A stretch of 64,000 nucleotides of DNA from Mesostigma viride (Eukaryota; Streptophyta; Mesostigmatophyceae; Mesostigmatales; Mesostigmataceae). The stretch lies in the NCBI GenBank assembly GCA_009746045.1, contig RPFO01000022.1, positions 5,154,504-5,218,503 on the forward strand. Reading direction: 5' to 3'. Of this stretch, positions 29,772-39,867 are shown in pieces (positions within the stretch are counted from its first letter, which is position 1; every line of letters starts with the position of its first letter). The notes beneath the pieces are model-generated. The model was not told where the DNA came from and did not search any database. It saw only the letters and a program-made list of their open reading frames with translations. Position numbers and translations under genes: made by a program.

Positions 29772-30673
29772 GCAGACTGTCACACGCTCGGGTCCAGTGA
29801 CACAAGCTACACTTGCTAACATGCCGGATGCATGGACCATGCCATGAGTCTGGGACTTGGGACTTGAAGGCACTCAAGGCAGAGTCGGTGCGCGGCCGGT
29901 GGGCCACAACAACAACAACCAGAGTTTTGGAGGCAACCAGAGTTTTGGAGGCGGTTTTACGGCGAGGTAATTGATACGGCATAGCTCCGAGTTGCATTGT
30001 TATGCCGGAAGGGAGGCATGTGTAGCTTGTGTCACTGGACACGACCGGTCAGTGGGACCAGCGCTTTGTGGTCACGAGGGCCGACTTGTAGTCACGAGGG
30101 CCGCATGGCCCGAGTGACTACAAGTCGTCCCGAGTGGCCACAACGCGGCCCCACGACTTGGCATGCACAATGCCATCGATGGGTTGAGTTGAGGTGAGTT
30201 CATTCCCGCGCCGATGATGACATGACCCAGGCATGCCTGCAGTCAGACAGGCAGTCAGTTGAATCCCACGCCTTGCTTTGCTTTGGTACGGTAGACCGTG
30301 AACGACGCTGCAGACTCCTGCGCTGACTTGGTCATAGACGTCTTCCCTCATAATGACACGTGTAAGCAGTGCATTATGCAAGGGGCCTGCAAAAAGCAAG
30401 TGTTTTTGGCTGTGAATTGGGAATTAGAAACCTGCTGCATCAAAATCTCCGGTTGCTACGCAACAGACCCTTCAACATTTTCGGACAACAAAGTGCGGGC
30501 GTGATATTTTTTATGCGCTCAACTCAAGAAGGGTTATGTAATAGGCAAGATTCTGCATTGAGAGTCGATGTGGTAAGCCTTCCCAAGCAACTCCCCTTTG
30601 CGAAGACTCACTGAGCATTCCTAGGTGGCGCGCTCGTTATGCGTGGACGTAAGTAGGCAGCCATCATCACGGC
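29770..30673. other. No supported gene
   Basis: A short duplicated word (CAACCAGAGTTTTGGAGG, twice, 29918-29953) and GTCACGAGGGCC words near 30071 and 30093 are the only structures I see. Confidence 0.35.
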
Positions 30674-32128
30674 ATGGATGGCCGACGGATGAAAGGGGAC
30701 AGAGGGCGGGATAAGGAGCGTGGGGCTAGTGCTGCAGCGATGTTGAATCACAGCCGCGAAGTGGAGAGAGGCCGCCATGGTGAGCATGATGCAAGGGAGG
30801 AGTCACGGCACGGGCCATCGAGGGAAGTCGCACGCAACCAGGAAAGCCAACTCACGCATTACGGTGGCAAATCTTCGAGGCATGAGCTCCCCGGGGATAG
30901 CGACAAGGATAGACGCAACGAGGGGCCCCGGGGGAGACGCGACGACAGGGCAGATTACAGGGATAGGGATAGTGGCCACTCCCGAGGGCGCCATGGCACC
31001 CCGTCGGAGGGCAACAGGGATGCGAGGAAGGACGCACAGCAAGGGGGGAACATGCTCGCGAGGCCAGGGGAAGGCAGAAGTAGACATGAACCTGAAAGGA
31101 GATGTGAAGCTGACAGTAGACACGAACGTGAAAGGAGACTTGAGCGTGAAAGGTGGCACGAATCCACCTTTAGCAGCCGCGTTGATCAAGACCGGGACGA
31201 GCATCGAGGGGGGAGCTACCGACGAGGAGGCAGCCGGCATCGAGAATCCGCGGCTGTCCGGGACCATCAAGGGTGTCACGACGGCGAATCAGAAGCAAGG
31301 TCAGCTCGAGATCTCGATCAGGGAGATCCCGCGTGGGCGAGGCCAAGATCTCGCGGTTCAGAGCGATCCCCGGCGCGCGGTACGTACGGTTCCAGGGGGG
31401 AGGACCGTTCAGACCAACGCACCCGCTCCTCCGACCATCGGACGCGTTTGTCCGACCACCATCATGCGCGTTCGGCGGAGCTGGATCATCACCGGCCACG
31501 AGAGTTGTCCCTAGAGGCCAAGTCTTCAGGGGCCACATCTGTAGAGGCGAGGCCAAGGCCAACTTTAGAGGCGAGGCCATCCTCAGGGGCCAAGGCTCTA
31601 GGGTCCATGTCATTGGGGGCCAGCATAGAAGAGGCAAAGGACTGGGTGCCCCCAGTGCCAGGGAACCTTGCCGATAATAGCACGGCAAGGTGGGCCCCCC
31701 ACCGCCTGCCAACTCCACGGGTGGGACCGGCCAAGGGTGCCCATGAGGGAGATCCAGCTGTCACACTGACCAACATTTTCCGGACCCAACCCCCGGAGGA
31801 GGAGGCAGGGCGGAGCAAGGGGGAGGGGAAAGTGTCCACCGAGGAAGAGGGAGAGCGGACCAAGAGGGGGGGAAACGTTGGCACTGACGAGGAGGAAGGG
31901 CGCACCGAGCGGGCGAGACATCTGGCAGGGGCTGATCCCGCTTCTCGTGTACACGAAGGGCACACCAAAGAGGGGGGAGGAGGAGTGCGCACGAAGGGAG
32001 GGGAACAAGTGTGCAGGGAGGAGGAAACGTATGATGCGGGGCTGGACTTTTTCTCGGTAGGTGGCGCCACCGCGGTTGCTTCACACCTTTGCTTTCACCA
32101 CGGTTGCTTTGTGAAGCTTCACGAGTAG
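30674..32128 (+). CDS. Arg/Asp/Glu/His-rich protein, candidate first exon of a host gene
   Basis: The 484-codon frame is dominated by charged dipeptides (RRDDRADYRDRDSGHSRGRHG, SRHERERRLERERWHE, RSSDHRTRLSDHHHARS), like the RD/RS domains of splicing and RNA-processing proteins, followed by a less biased half with Glu/Lys/Gly-rich segments. No globular domain is visible. Near its end the sequence GGGCTGGACTTTTTCTCG is followed by GTAGGTGG, a good 5' splice site, so the real exon may end at about 32058. The same exon end and donor recur at the right edge of the neighbouring minisatellite (34683-34703). Composition bias makes chance openness possible. Confidence 0.4.
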   Translation: MDGRRMKGDRGRDKERGASAAAMLNHSREVERGRHGEHDAREESRHGPSREVARNQESQLTHYGGKSSRHELPGDSDKDRRNEGPRGRRDDRADYRDRDSGHSRGRHGTPSEGNRDARKDAQQGGNMLARPGEGRSRHEPERRCEADSRHERERRLERERWHESTFSSRVDQDRDEHRGGSYRRGGSRHRESAAVRDHQGCHDGESEARSARDLDQGDPAWARPRSRGSERSPARGTYGSRGEDRSDQRTRSSDHRTRLSDHHHARSAELDHHRPRELSLEAKSSGATSVEARPRPTLEARPSSGAKALGSMSLGASIEEAKDWVPPVPGNLADNSTARWAPHRLPTPRVGPAKGAHEGDPAVTLTNIFRTQPPEEEAGRSKGEGKVSTEEEGERTKRGGNVGTDEEEGRTERARHLAGADPASRVHEGHTKEGGGGVRTKGGEQVCREEETYDAGLDFFSVGGATAVASHLCFHHGCFVKLHE

Positions 32129-34703
32129 GTAGGATAAGGGCTGGAGTATCTCTCGGTAGGTCCCGTTGTGCAGCTATGAGAGTAGAGCAGTACAGCAAGG
32201 ACGTAAGGGCTGGAGTATCTCTCGGTAGGTCCCGTTGTGCAGCTATGAGAGTAGAGCAGTACAGCAAGGACGTAAGGGCTGGAGTATCTCTCGGTAGGCC
32301 CCGTTGTGCAACTATGAGAGTAGAGCAGTACAGCAAGGACGTAAGGGCTGGAGTATCTCTCGGTAGGCCCCGTTGTGCAACTATGAGAGTAGAGCAGTAC
32401 AGCAAGGACGTAAGGGCTGGAGTATCTCTCGGTAGGTCCCGTTGTGCAGCTATGAGAGTAGTACAGCAAGGACGTAAGGGCTGGAGTATCTCTCGGTAGG
32501 TCCCATTGTGCAGCTATGAGAGTAGAGCAGTACAGCAAGGACGTAAGGGCTGGAGTATCTCTCGGTAGGTCCCGTTGTGCAGCTATGAGAGTAGAGCAGT
32601 ACAGCAAGGACGTAAGGGCTGGAGTATCTCTCGGTAGGCCCCGTTGTGCAGCTATGAGAGTAGAGCAGTACAGCAAGGACGTAAGGGCTGGAGTATCTCT
32701 CGGTAGGTCCCGTTGTGCAGCTATGAGAGTAGAGCAGTACAGCAAGGACGTAAGGGCTGGAGTATCTCTCGGTAGGTCCCGTTGTGCAGCTATGAGAGTA
32801 GAGCAGTACAGCAAGGACGTAAGGGCTGGAGTATCTCTCGGTAGGTCCCGTTGTGCAGCTATGAGAGTAGAGCAGTACAGCAAGGACGTAAGGGCTGGAG
32901 TATCTCTCGGTAGGTCCCGTTGTGCAACTATGAGAGTAGAGCAGTACAGCAAGGACGTAAGGGCTGGAGTATCTCTCGGTAGGTCCCGTTGTGCAGCTAT
33001 GAGAGTAGAGCAGTACAGCAAGGACGTAAGGGCTGGAGTATCTCTCGGTAGGTCCCGTTGTGCAACTATGAGAGTAGAGCAGTACAGCAAGGACGTAAGG
33101 GCTGGAGTATCTCTCGGTAGGTCCCGTTGTGCAGCTATGAGAGTAGAGCAGTACAGCAAGGACGTAAGGGCTGGAGTATCTCTCGGTAGGTCCCATTGTG
33201 CAGCTATGAGAGTAGAGCAGTACAGCAAGGACGTAAGGGCTGGAGTATCTCTCGGTAGGCCCCGTTGTGCAGCTATGAGAGTAGAGCAGTACAGCAAGGA
33301 CGTAAGGGCTGGAGTATCTCTCGGTAGGTCCCGTTGTGCAGCTATGAGAGTAGAGCAGTACAGCAAGGACGTAAGGGCTGGAGTATCTCTCGGTAGGTCC
33401 CGTTGTGCAGCTATGAGAGTAGAGCAGTACAGCAAGGACGTAAGGGCTGGAGTATCTCTCGGTAGGTCCCGTTGTGCAGCTATGAGAGTAGAGCAGTACA
33501 GCAAGGACGTAAGGGCTGGAGTATCTCTCGGTAGGTCCCGTTGTGCAACTATGAGAGTAGAGCAGTACAGCAAGGACGTAAGGGCTGGAGTATCTCTCGG
33601 TAGGTCCCGTTGTGCAACTATGAGAGTAGAGCAGTACAGCAAGGACGTAAGGGCTGGAGTATCTCTCGGTAGGTCCCGTTGTGCAACTATGAGAGTAGAG
33701 CAGTACAGCAAGGACGTAAGGGCTGGAGTATCTCTCGGTAGGTCCCGTTGTGCAGCTATGAGAGTAGAGCAGTACAGCAAGGACGTAAGGGCTGGAGTAT
33801 CTCTCGGTAGGCCCCGTTGTGCAACTATGAGAGTAGAGCAGTACAGCAAGGACGTAAGGGCTGGAGTATCTCTCGGTAGGCCCCGTTGTGCAACTATGAG
33901 AGTAGAGCAGTACAGCAAGGACGTAAGGGCTGGAGTATCTCTCGGTAGGTCCCGTTGTGCAGCTATGAGAGTAGTACAGCAAGGACGTAAGGGCTGGAGT
34001 ATCTCTCGGTAGGTCCCATTGTGCAGCTATGAGAGTAGAGCAGTACAGCAAGGACGTAAGGGCTGGAGTATCTCTCGGTAGGCCCCGTTGTGCAGCTATG
34101 AGAGTAGAGCAGTACAGCAAGGACGTAAGGGCTGGAGTATCTCTCGGTAGGTCCCGTTGTGCAGCTATGAGAGTAGAGCAGTACAGCAAGGACGTAAGGG
34201 CTGGAGTATCTCTCGGTAGGTCCCGTTGTGCAGCTATGAGAGTAGAGCAGTACAGCAAGGACGTAAGGGCTGGAGTATCTCTCGGTAGGTCCCGTTGTGC
34301 AGCTATGAGAGTAGAGCAGTACAGCAAGGACGTAAGGGCTGGAGTATCTCTCGGTAGGTCCCGTTGTGCAACTATGAGAGTAGAGCAGTACAGCAAGGAC
34401 GTAAGGGCTGGAGTATCTCTCGGTAGGTCCCGTTGTGCAGCTATGAGAGTAGAGCAGTACAGCAAGGACGTAAGGGCTGGAGTATCTCTCGGTAGGTCCC
34501 GTTGTGCAACTATGAGAGTAGAGCAGTACAGCAAGGACGTAAGGGCTGGAGTATCTCTCGGTAGGTCCCGTTGTGCAGCTATGAGAGTAGAGCAGTACAG
34601 CAAGGACGTAAGGGCTGGAGTATCTCTCGGTAGGTCCCGTTGTGCAGCTATGAGAGTAGAGCAGTACAGCAAGGACGTAAGGGCTGGACTTTTTCTCGGT
34701 AAG
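32129..34703. repeat. 69-bp minisatellite, about 37 units
   Basis: Units of 69 bp start GTAAGGGCTGGAGTATCTCT, continue with CGGTAGGT(C/G)CCGTTGTGCA and end near GTACAGCAAGGAC. Unit variants are few (GGTCCC or GGCCCC; GCAGC or GCAAC) and two units lack six bases (near 32460 and 33972). As 69 is a multiple of three, frames stay open on both strands (23-residue repeats); these are not evidence of protein. Each unit contains CTCGGTAGGT, a copy of the splice donor at the end of the preceding open frame. Confidence 0.97.
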
Positions 34704-35713
34704 CCCGGCCAACGCGGTTGCATCATGAGGCTTTAAGAGTGTTATAGCAAGGGCGTGAGGGCTGGGCGTTTCTCGGTAGGTGGTATTTCACGTAGGTGGC
34801 TCGAGGAAAGTTTTTGTGAGGCAATAGAGATGTAGCATAGCGAGGGGGTGAGGGCTGGACGATAGGCCTCGGTGCTTTTTATCTTGCATTTATGGCATGG
34901 GGCATCCTTGATTGGGATGTTGTGCTAAGTGCTACCGCTTGGCAATGCAGCCCCTATTCATATCATAGCAAGTGGTAATGCTTTGAAACGCAGCCCCTTT
35001 TTCCTTGACGTGGTTGACAGACTCGAGCATTCGAGGCATCCATGGGCATGGGCATCGGGGGGTAGAAGTTCCTTGATTGACGGTGTTTGATAGCACAAGC
35101 ACGGGACCTAGCGCTTGGCCAGGCAAACCCTATCAATAGAACGTGGTTGACAGACGAGAGCAATCCAGGCATACATGGGCATGGGCATCGGGGGCGTAGA
35201 AGGTGTGTGTCAGCACGGGCACGGGACCTAGCGGTTGGCCAGGCACCCCGTCTTGTCGCAAGGACCTTGCTGTCACAAGGGCAGACTAGCAGGACGCCAC
35301 CCGCTCCTAGGGGTGGCCGTGCGACGTGGTAGAGAGCATTTGGGGCAACCATCCGCTCATTTGGTGCAACCGTTGGCATGGGCTTTGGGGTGTGGAAGGA
35401 GTTCCCTTGGGATGAGCATTAGGGAGTTGGAGGGGAGGCATTCCACGTGGAGTAAGGGGCGTGACAGGAGTTTGCTTAGCGTGGACGTTGGCGCGCGGGA
35501 GTCTGGGCACCAAGGCCTCAGATGGCAACCTTCTTCCGATAATGTTGCGTGCCGCTTTGGGGAGTCATGTGGGTGGTTCATGCCCTCGTGGTGCATGGCG
35601 GCATGGCAAGAGTGCACGTCATGGGTTGGTGGCGCGGAGGCCAGGGTGGATGGGAAATGCTAGCTAATTAGTAGCTATGTGGAACGCTATCTACTGGAGT
35701 AGCCTTGCAAGGT
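34704..35713. other. No gene; diverged tandem duplication of about 130 bp
   Basis: Words ACGTGGTTGACAGAC, CATGGGCATGGGCATCGGGG and GCACGGGACCTAGCG recur at 35010-35115 and 35141-35235. At 34735-34870 further diverged pieces of the 69-bp unit occur (GAGGGCTGG, CTCGGTAGGTGG). Long overlapping frames here lack recognisable domains. Confidence 0.5.
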
Positions 35714-35874
35714 GGCCACTGTAAAGGACACTGTAAGGGACACTGTAAAGGCCACTGTAAAGGCCACTGTAAAGGACACTGTAAAGGACACTGTAAAGGA
35801 CACTGTAAAGGACACTGTAAAGGACACTGTAAAGGACACTGTAAAGGACACTGTAAAGGACACTGTAAAGGACA
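35714..35874. repeat. 12-bp minisatellite (GGACACTGTAAA)n, about 13 units
   Basis: Near-perfect dodecamers, the first few with GGCCACTGTAAA. Open on the minus strand as an artefact of the 12-bp period. Confidence 0.95.
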
Positions 35875-36194
35875 CGGGTAGACCACCCTAGAGACCATGT
35901 CTTGTAGCCCTTGTTGACTTGGAACGCTTGTAGAATTCGTTCAGGTACATGTGACCCGCATTTCTTCAGGTACATGGGACCTGCCCGGCTGGCAAGCCAT
36001 GCACCAACTGTTCTGAGTTGATTAACCATGTGCCAGTTGTCAAACAGCACGTGCACGGACTGCTAATAAGAGCATGTATGTGTGTGAACAAACGACGCTA
36101 TTCCAAATGCCCGTATGGTTTTCGCGATTAAGACATGGCTATGCCTGGTTATTGGAAGACGGCTACTCTTTCCCTTTCACAGGATTGAGGATTT
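35875..36194. other. No gene seen
   Basis: A short repeat of TTCAGGTACATG(T/G)GACC near 35939 and 35965. Nothing else recognised. Confidence 0.35.
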
Positions 36195-36331
36195 GGCATG
36201 CCCTATCTCGCCACGCTGGTATGCCATACTAGCTGCCATACTAGCGGCTGGCATGCCCTATCTCGCCACGCTGGTGTGCCATACTAGCTGCCATACTAGC
36301 GGCTGGCATGCCCTATCTCGCCACTCTGGTC
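36195..36331. repeat. 55-bp tandem repeat, about 2.5 units
   Basis: Units at 36195-36249 and 36250-36304 differ by one base; a third stops after CTATCTCGCCAC. Confidence 0.9.
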
Positions 36332-36955
36332 TCCCTATATATATGACATACAGCGTACGTCATACGCCGTATATACACTCTCGGGTATACACGCAACATA
36401 CCGCCATGCCATGTTTCCCGCAGACTTATAGTCCATGGTCATGGACAGGATCTGACTGCCATTTGGCATGCAGGGGTTGCCTCGGGCCGCCCTTCACTTA
36501 TTTGATACTACTTCCTTGCCCCTATGAACGTGGCTCAAATGGATCACAGCCTCACTCATGTATCAGCATTTGGCAAATGGCGTTGATGTGTACAATTTTT
36601 TTGGTGATGGTTTTCTCCCTTAACTGGCATTCTTACGCAGGCAATGTCTTCACCCTGTTTGACCGGCCGACCCTCTTCTATGGCTCCGCACTTGTTCATG
36701 CTGTTGTGCACATTTTTCTGTGCCACGTCACATTTCTGTCATCGCTGTCTCGCACAGGTTTCCCATAACCCAAAGTAAAATAGGCAAGCCAACCCAAAAT
36801 AAACAAATACAGGCCACCTCATTCCTGGGTTTCCCTCTTCATGTGGCCACGTTTTCTCGATGGCATGATCCCCCTGTCCGTCCCATTTTCCCAAGTTTTC
36901 ATTGCAACATGGAATCTATCTCCGGCCAATCTTGTCTTTCTCTGTCAGTGCGTAG
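36332..36955. other. Probable intron or upstream part of the exon-rich gene
   Basis: A CTTACGCAG acceptor at about 36640 is followed by an open, hydrophobic stretch (LFYGSALVHAVVHIFLCHV), possibly a membrane-segment exon ending at a CACAG/GTTT site near 36759. I cannot confirm it. Confidence 0.25.
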
Positions 36956-37005
36956 GCCAAGTTTGATGCGCTGCGATGGGTTACTCTAGACCAAAGGAAA
37001 GGCCG
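36956..37005 (+). other. Exon-like copy 1 of a triplicated exon start
   Basis: After GTGCGTAG the sequence GCC AAG TTT GAT GCG CTG CGA reads AKFDALR, nearly the same as the exons at 37105 and 37261. No clear donor follows, so this is likely a decayed or cryptic copy; the right edge is approximate. Confidence 0.35.
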
Positions 37006-37104
37006 ATGGGCGACGGTTCCCTGTTTTATGATCCAGCGCTTGGCAAGGACACCCTTCCCTGATTCCGCTTTCCTACGCAGGTTTACTACCCTGTCTGCGT
37101 TCAG

Positions 37105-37167
37105 GCCGAGTTTGATGCACTGCTCTGTGTTACAGTCTGGACCAAAGGGAAGGCAGATGTACAGCAG
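37105..37167 (+). CDS. Exon-like copy 2 of a triplicated exon (21 codons)
   Basis: Acceptor GCGTTCAG, then AEFDALLCVTVWTKGKADVQQ, then donor GTGAATAC. The length is a multiple of three and the phase equals that of the exon at 37261, so the two could be alternative exons. I do not recognise the protein. Confidence 0.4.
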
Positions 37168-37260
37168 GTGAATACGTGGGTGAATACATGGTTGGTTGAT
37201 GTTTCTGGTTGCTTAATATCTCTGTATTGTGACCGCTGTTTGTTTTTTGTTTACGTACAG

Positions 37261-37368
37261 GCCGAATTTGATGCCCTCCGGGCGCTCTACCACGCCACCC
37301 TGGCTCCACCCAGGCCAAGTGTACGGCCCCTGGATAACGTGAACGCCTGCCGCCGGCTGCTGCCGCAG
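37261..37368 (+). CDS. Exon of an unrecognised host gene (36 codons)
   Basis: Acceptor TTTACGTACAG and donor GTAATCGG frame a phase-0 exon reading AEFDALRALYHATLAPPRPS and ending CRRLLPQ. The following exons at 38243, 38870 and 44264 are on the same strand with good splice sites. Together the predicted peptides are charged and helical (EVLDMLPKPAREG; SVRASKRAYQQLQTKLVDVL), suggesting a cytosolic helical region, perhaps of a multi-pass membrane protein, but I cannot assign a family. Confidence 0.5.
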
Positions 37369-37908
37369 GTAATCGGGGGTTTCCTGAAATATCTTTGATG
37401 TATGTATTATTATGCTACTTCTTCTTCTGTGGTAATTATTTACTTCGTGTGGGGTTCGCTGGCACTGCTTTATGTGCTTGCACACGCGTGCGCATGTACG
37501 CTGGTTTACCCTGCATCAGGTAGGCTTTACCCTGCAGTAGGCAGGGTAGGGTTCATGCCTGCAGGTTGCTGCTGCCTTCAGTAGGCTTGTCCTACTGTCG
37601 CTAGTTGTAGGGGTTTTGCATGCCGACTGCTGCCGTGGATAGTGACACACACTAGGGTAGTAGCAGGAGTGTACCAGTGTGTTACCTTGTAGGACCCGTA
37701 CTGCAGTAGTTCTTAGAACCATGTTTACCTACTCTTGGTTACAAGAATAGTACCTGTACACTGGTCACTGTCCCAAGCAATGGCGTGCATGTGTATATTC
37801 ATTCGTGCACGCACGTGTGTGCGTGTATGCTGCTCGCCTGGTAGTGCCGGCATGCATGTGCAATGAAGGTCACCTGCCTGCACACGCGGTGGGGTGGAGT
37901 TCCCAGCG

Positions 37909-38003
37909 TATGACGTCCTTACCCTATTCAGTATGACGTCCTTACCCTACTCAGTATGACGTTCTTACCCTATTCAGTATGACGTCCTTACCCTATTCAG
38001 TAT
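37909..38003. repeat. 23-bp tandem repeat, four units, in an intron
   Basis: TATGACGTCCTTACCCTATTCAG-type units, with one C/T change and one A/C change. Confidence 0.9.
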
Positions 38004-38242
38004 TCACCCTGATTTACTGTGTGTGATGGCTGATAACTGCTCACGTGACACAGCCTACGTGTAGTTAAATAAATGAATGAATGAATCAATTAATTGACTG
38101 CGTGCTTAATTTTTTGAAAAAATCCACCCTGCCTCATGCCTGCCTACATGCACCCTGCCCAGGTGCCTGGACCTAACACCCCACCCACATGTATTTTCAA
38201 TGTATGTAATGCATGCTTGCCCTACCCCATATTTTGCAACAG

Positions 38243-38332
38243 GAGGTGCTTGACATGCTGCCCAAACCTGCCAGGGAGGGCAGCAGGTCCGTGGTCGCGT
38301 GGGGCGAGGGCAAAGCGGCTGCCAAAGCCGAG
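38243..38332 (+). CDS. Exon of the same host gene (30 codons)
   Basis: Acceptor TTTTGCAACAG, donor GTGAATAA, 90 bases, phase 0 at both ends. It reads EVLDMLPKPAREGSRSVVAW and then GEGKAAAKAE. Just downstream, GCCGAGGTAAAT and GCCGAGGTTAAT recur, so the exon end with its donor has been partly duplicated several times (38362, 38459). Confidence 0.5.
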
Positions 38333-38869
38333 GTGAATAATTTTCTTAGCAGTACTGGCAGGGCCGAGGTAAATCATTTCTTAGCAAGGCAGTGCCGAGT
38401 TAAAATGTCTTAGCAACGCTGCCCATGCCGAGGCGCAATGGCTCAGCAAAGCTGCCAAAGGCGAGGTTAATGTCTTGGCAATGCTGGGTTTTGTGGAAGC
38501 AACTCTTCATGCATGCGATCGCCTGTGAGGTACCTGTCGCTGTGTTACTCTTGTGAACGGTGGGCCTGAGCCCTCCTGTTGCTACCTATGCCAACCGCAG
38601 GCAGCATGAACTCCAAACCGCTCCCGCTCAGGATCGCCCACCTTCCTCAGATTTTACCCTTTTAAGCCACTCTATAAGTAGCAGTATCGTAATATCCCCT
38701 TTTACGCAATTATGCCATGCATCACGCCTGTTATTCATGTCATTTTTATATGCAAGCATCACTTCACGCAAGCCATTCTGAGGGTTACTTTGGACCCTCG
38801 TCCTTGTCGGTGGCGTGCCACGTGCTGCCACATGTCCATCCTGCCACATGTCCTCCCCCCCCCCCGCAG

Positions 38870-38942
38870 ATGTACAACTCAGTGCGTGCCAGCAAGCGCG
38901 CGTACCAGCAGCTTCAGACCAAGCTGGTGGACGTGCTGGCAG
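38870..38942 (+). CDS. Exon of the same host gene (73 bases)
   Basis: A polypyrimidine run C10 GCAG precedes MYNSVRASKRAYQQLQTKL and VDVLA; donor GTGGGTGC. The exon enters in phase 0 and leaves in phase 1, so at least one more exon must lie before 44264, which is entered in phase 0. Confidence 0.5.
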
Positions 38943-38954
38943 GTGGGTGCCTGT

Positions 38955-39047
38955 GATCCTTAATTGATCCTTAATTGATCCTTAATTGATCCTTAATTGA
39001 TCCTTAATTGATCCTTAATTGATCCTTAATTGATCCTTAATTGATCT
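38955..39047. repeat. 11-bp minisatellite (GATCCTTAATT)n, about 8-9 units
   Basis: Starts 12 bases inside the intron after the exon at 38870. Each unit contains a TTAATT step and a GATC site. Confidence 0.95.
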
Positions 39048-39061
39048 GTGACCCTTAATTG

Positions 39062-39178
39062 ATCGCTTTTAAACGCTTCATCGAACACACGGCCCCACAT
39101 GGGAGATGCGGAGCCCTTCCCTCATCCTTGAACCGCTTCATCAAACACACGGCCCCACATGGGAGATGCGGAGCCCTC
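39062..39178. repeat. Direct duplication of about 48 bp
   Basis: The segment with CACACGGCCCCACATGGGAG and ATGCGGAGCCCT is present twice, at 39070-39116 and 39128-39177. Confidence 0.85.
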
Positions 39179-39204
39179 TATAGTGCTCCCCACCAAACAA
39201 TCGC

Positions 39205-39705
39205 ATTCCAGCAGTAGTCAATAATGGTGGTATGTCGGGCATAGTATTACTCTAGAGTGCGTTCAGCCTGAAAACTGTCGTCCAGCAGTTGAAATAGTAC
39301 GCTGCTAGGATTTTTGAACACAGGACCTCTGGCACAATTTCACGACTATAGTGGACTCTTGATCCTCAGGCATCCCGCACTATAGCCCAACTGAGGAAAG
39401 CTCTATACCGGAGAGCGGTGCCTGTGCGTTGAAAATTCCCTAGTAATGACCAGCGTAACCACAAACTATGTAGCGCCGCGGGCGCAAATGTCAGTAGGAA
39501 GTATCTAGCCCCACGGCCCGCGTGGTGACTGAAGTCAAACCCTTGAAAGGTGACTTGAGTTTGACCACGACCGAACTCTGACCGACATCTGGCAGAAGTC
39601 TTACTAGTGTGTCTGTAGTCCAGCAGCAGTAAATGATGGTAACATGGTGGACATAGCACTACTCTAGAGTGCGTTCCGTCTAATGTCCGTAGTCCAGCAG
39701 ATGGT
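39205..39705. repeat. Diverged direct repeat flanking a tRNA-SINE-like piece
   Basis: ACTCTAGAGTGCGTTC with flanking CATAG and CCAGCAG words occurs near 39248 and 39660, about 410 bases apart. Between them lies the SINE-like fragment. Confidence 0.5.
39297..39376 (-). mobile_element. Diverged head of the tRNA-SINE-like repeat, copy C
   Basis: On the minus strand GATGCCTGAGGATC, CTATAGTCGTGAAATTG and CAGAGGTCCTGTGTTCAAAA follow the same order as in the copies at 17897 and 49330, but the B box is damaged (GTTCAAAAATC). Only the tRNA-like head is recognisable. Confidence 0.45.
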
Positions 39706-39867
39706 AGCATACGGGGCATAGCCTCCTTGCCGCGTAGCGGGATGGTGCTTGCAGGTGGGTGTGAAATATCTTTGTAAGTAAGGTGGCTTACCACAAGCCG
39801 GCTTCATGGGATATTGATGGTAGGAGCTCTCACAAGGTCAAGCCTCGTCTGGCTGTCCCATCGATGT

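Noticed and set aside
29571-30042. 156-codon frame over the (CA)n run
   Set aside because: The central part is a Cys-Val repeat made by the microsatellite; no support on either side.
32129-34703. CRISPR-like array
   Set aside because: Units are directly contiguous 69-mers without unique spacers, in eukaryotic DNA.
32119-34736. Long frames on both strands with 23-residue repeats (up to 758 codons)
   Set aside because: The 69-bp period is a multiple of three, so any stop-free unit stays open. Openness on both strands shows it is a repeat artefact.
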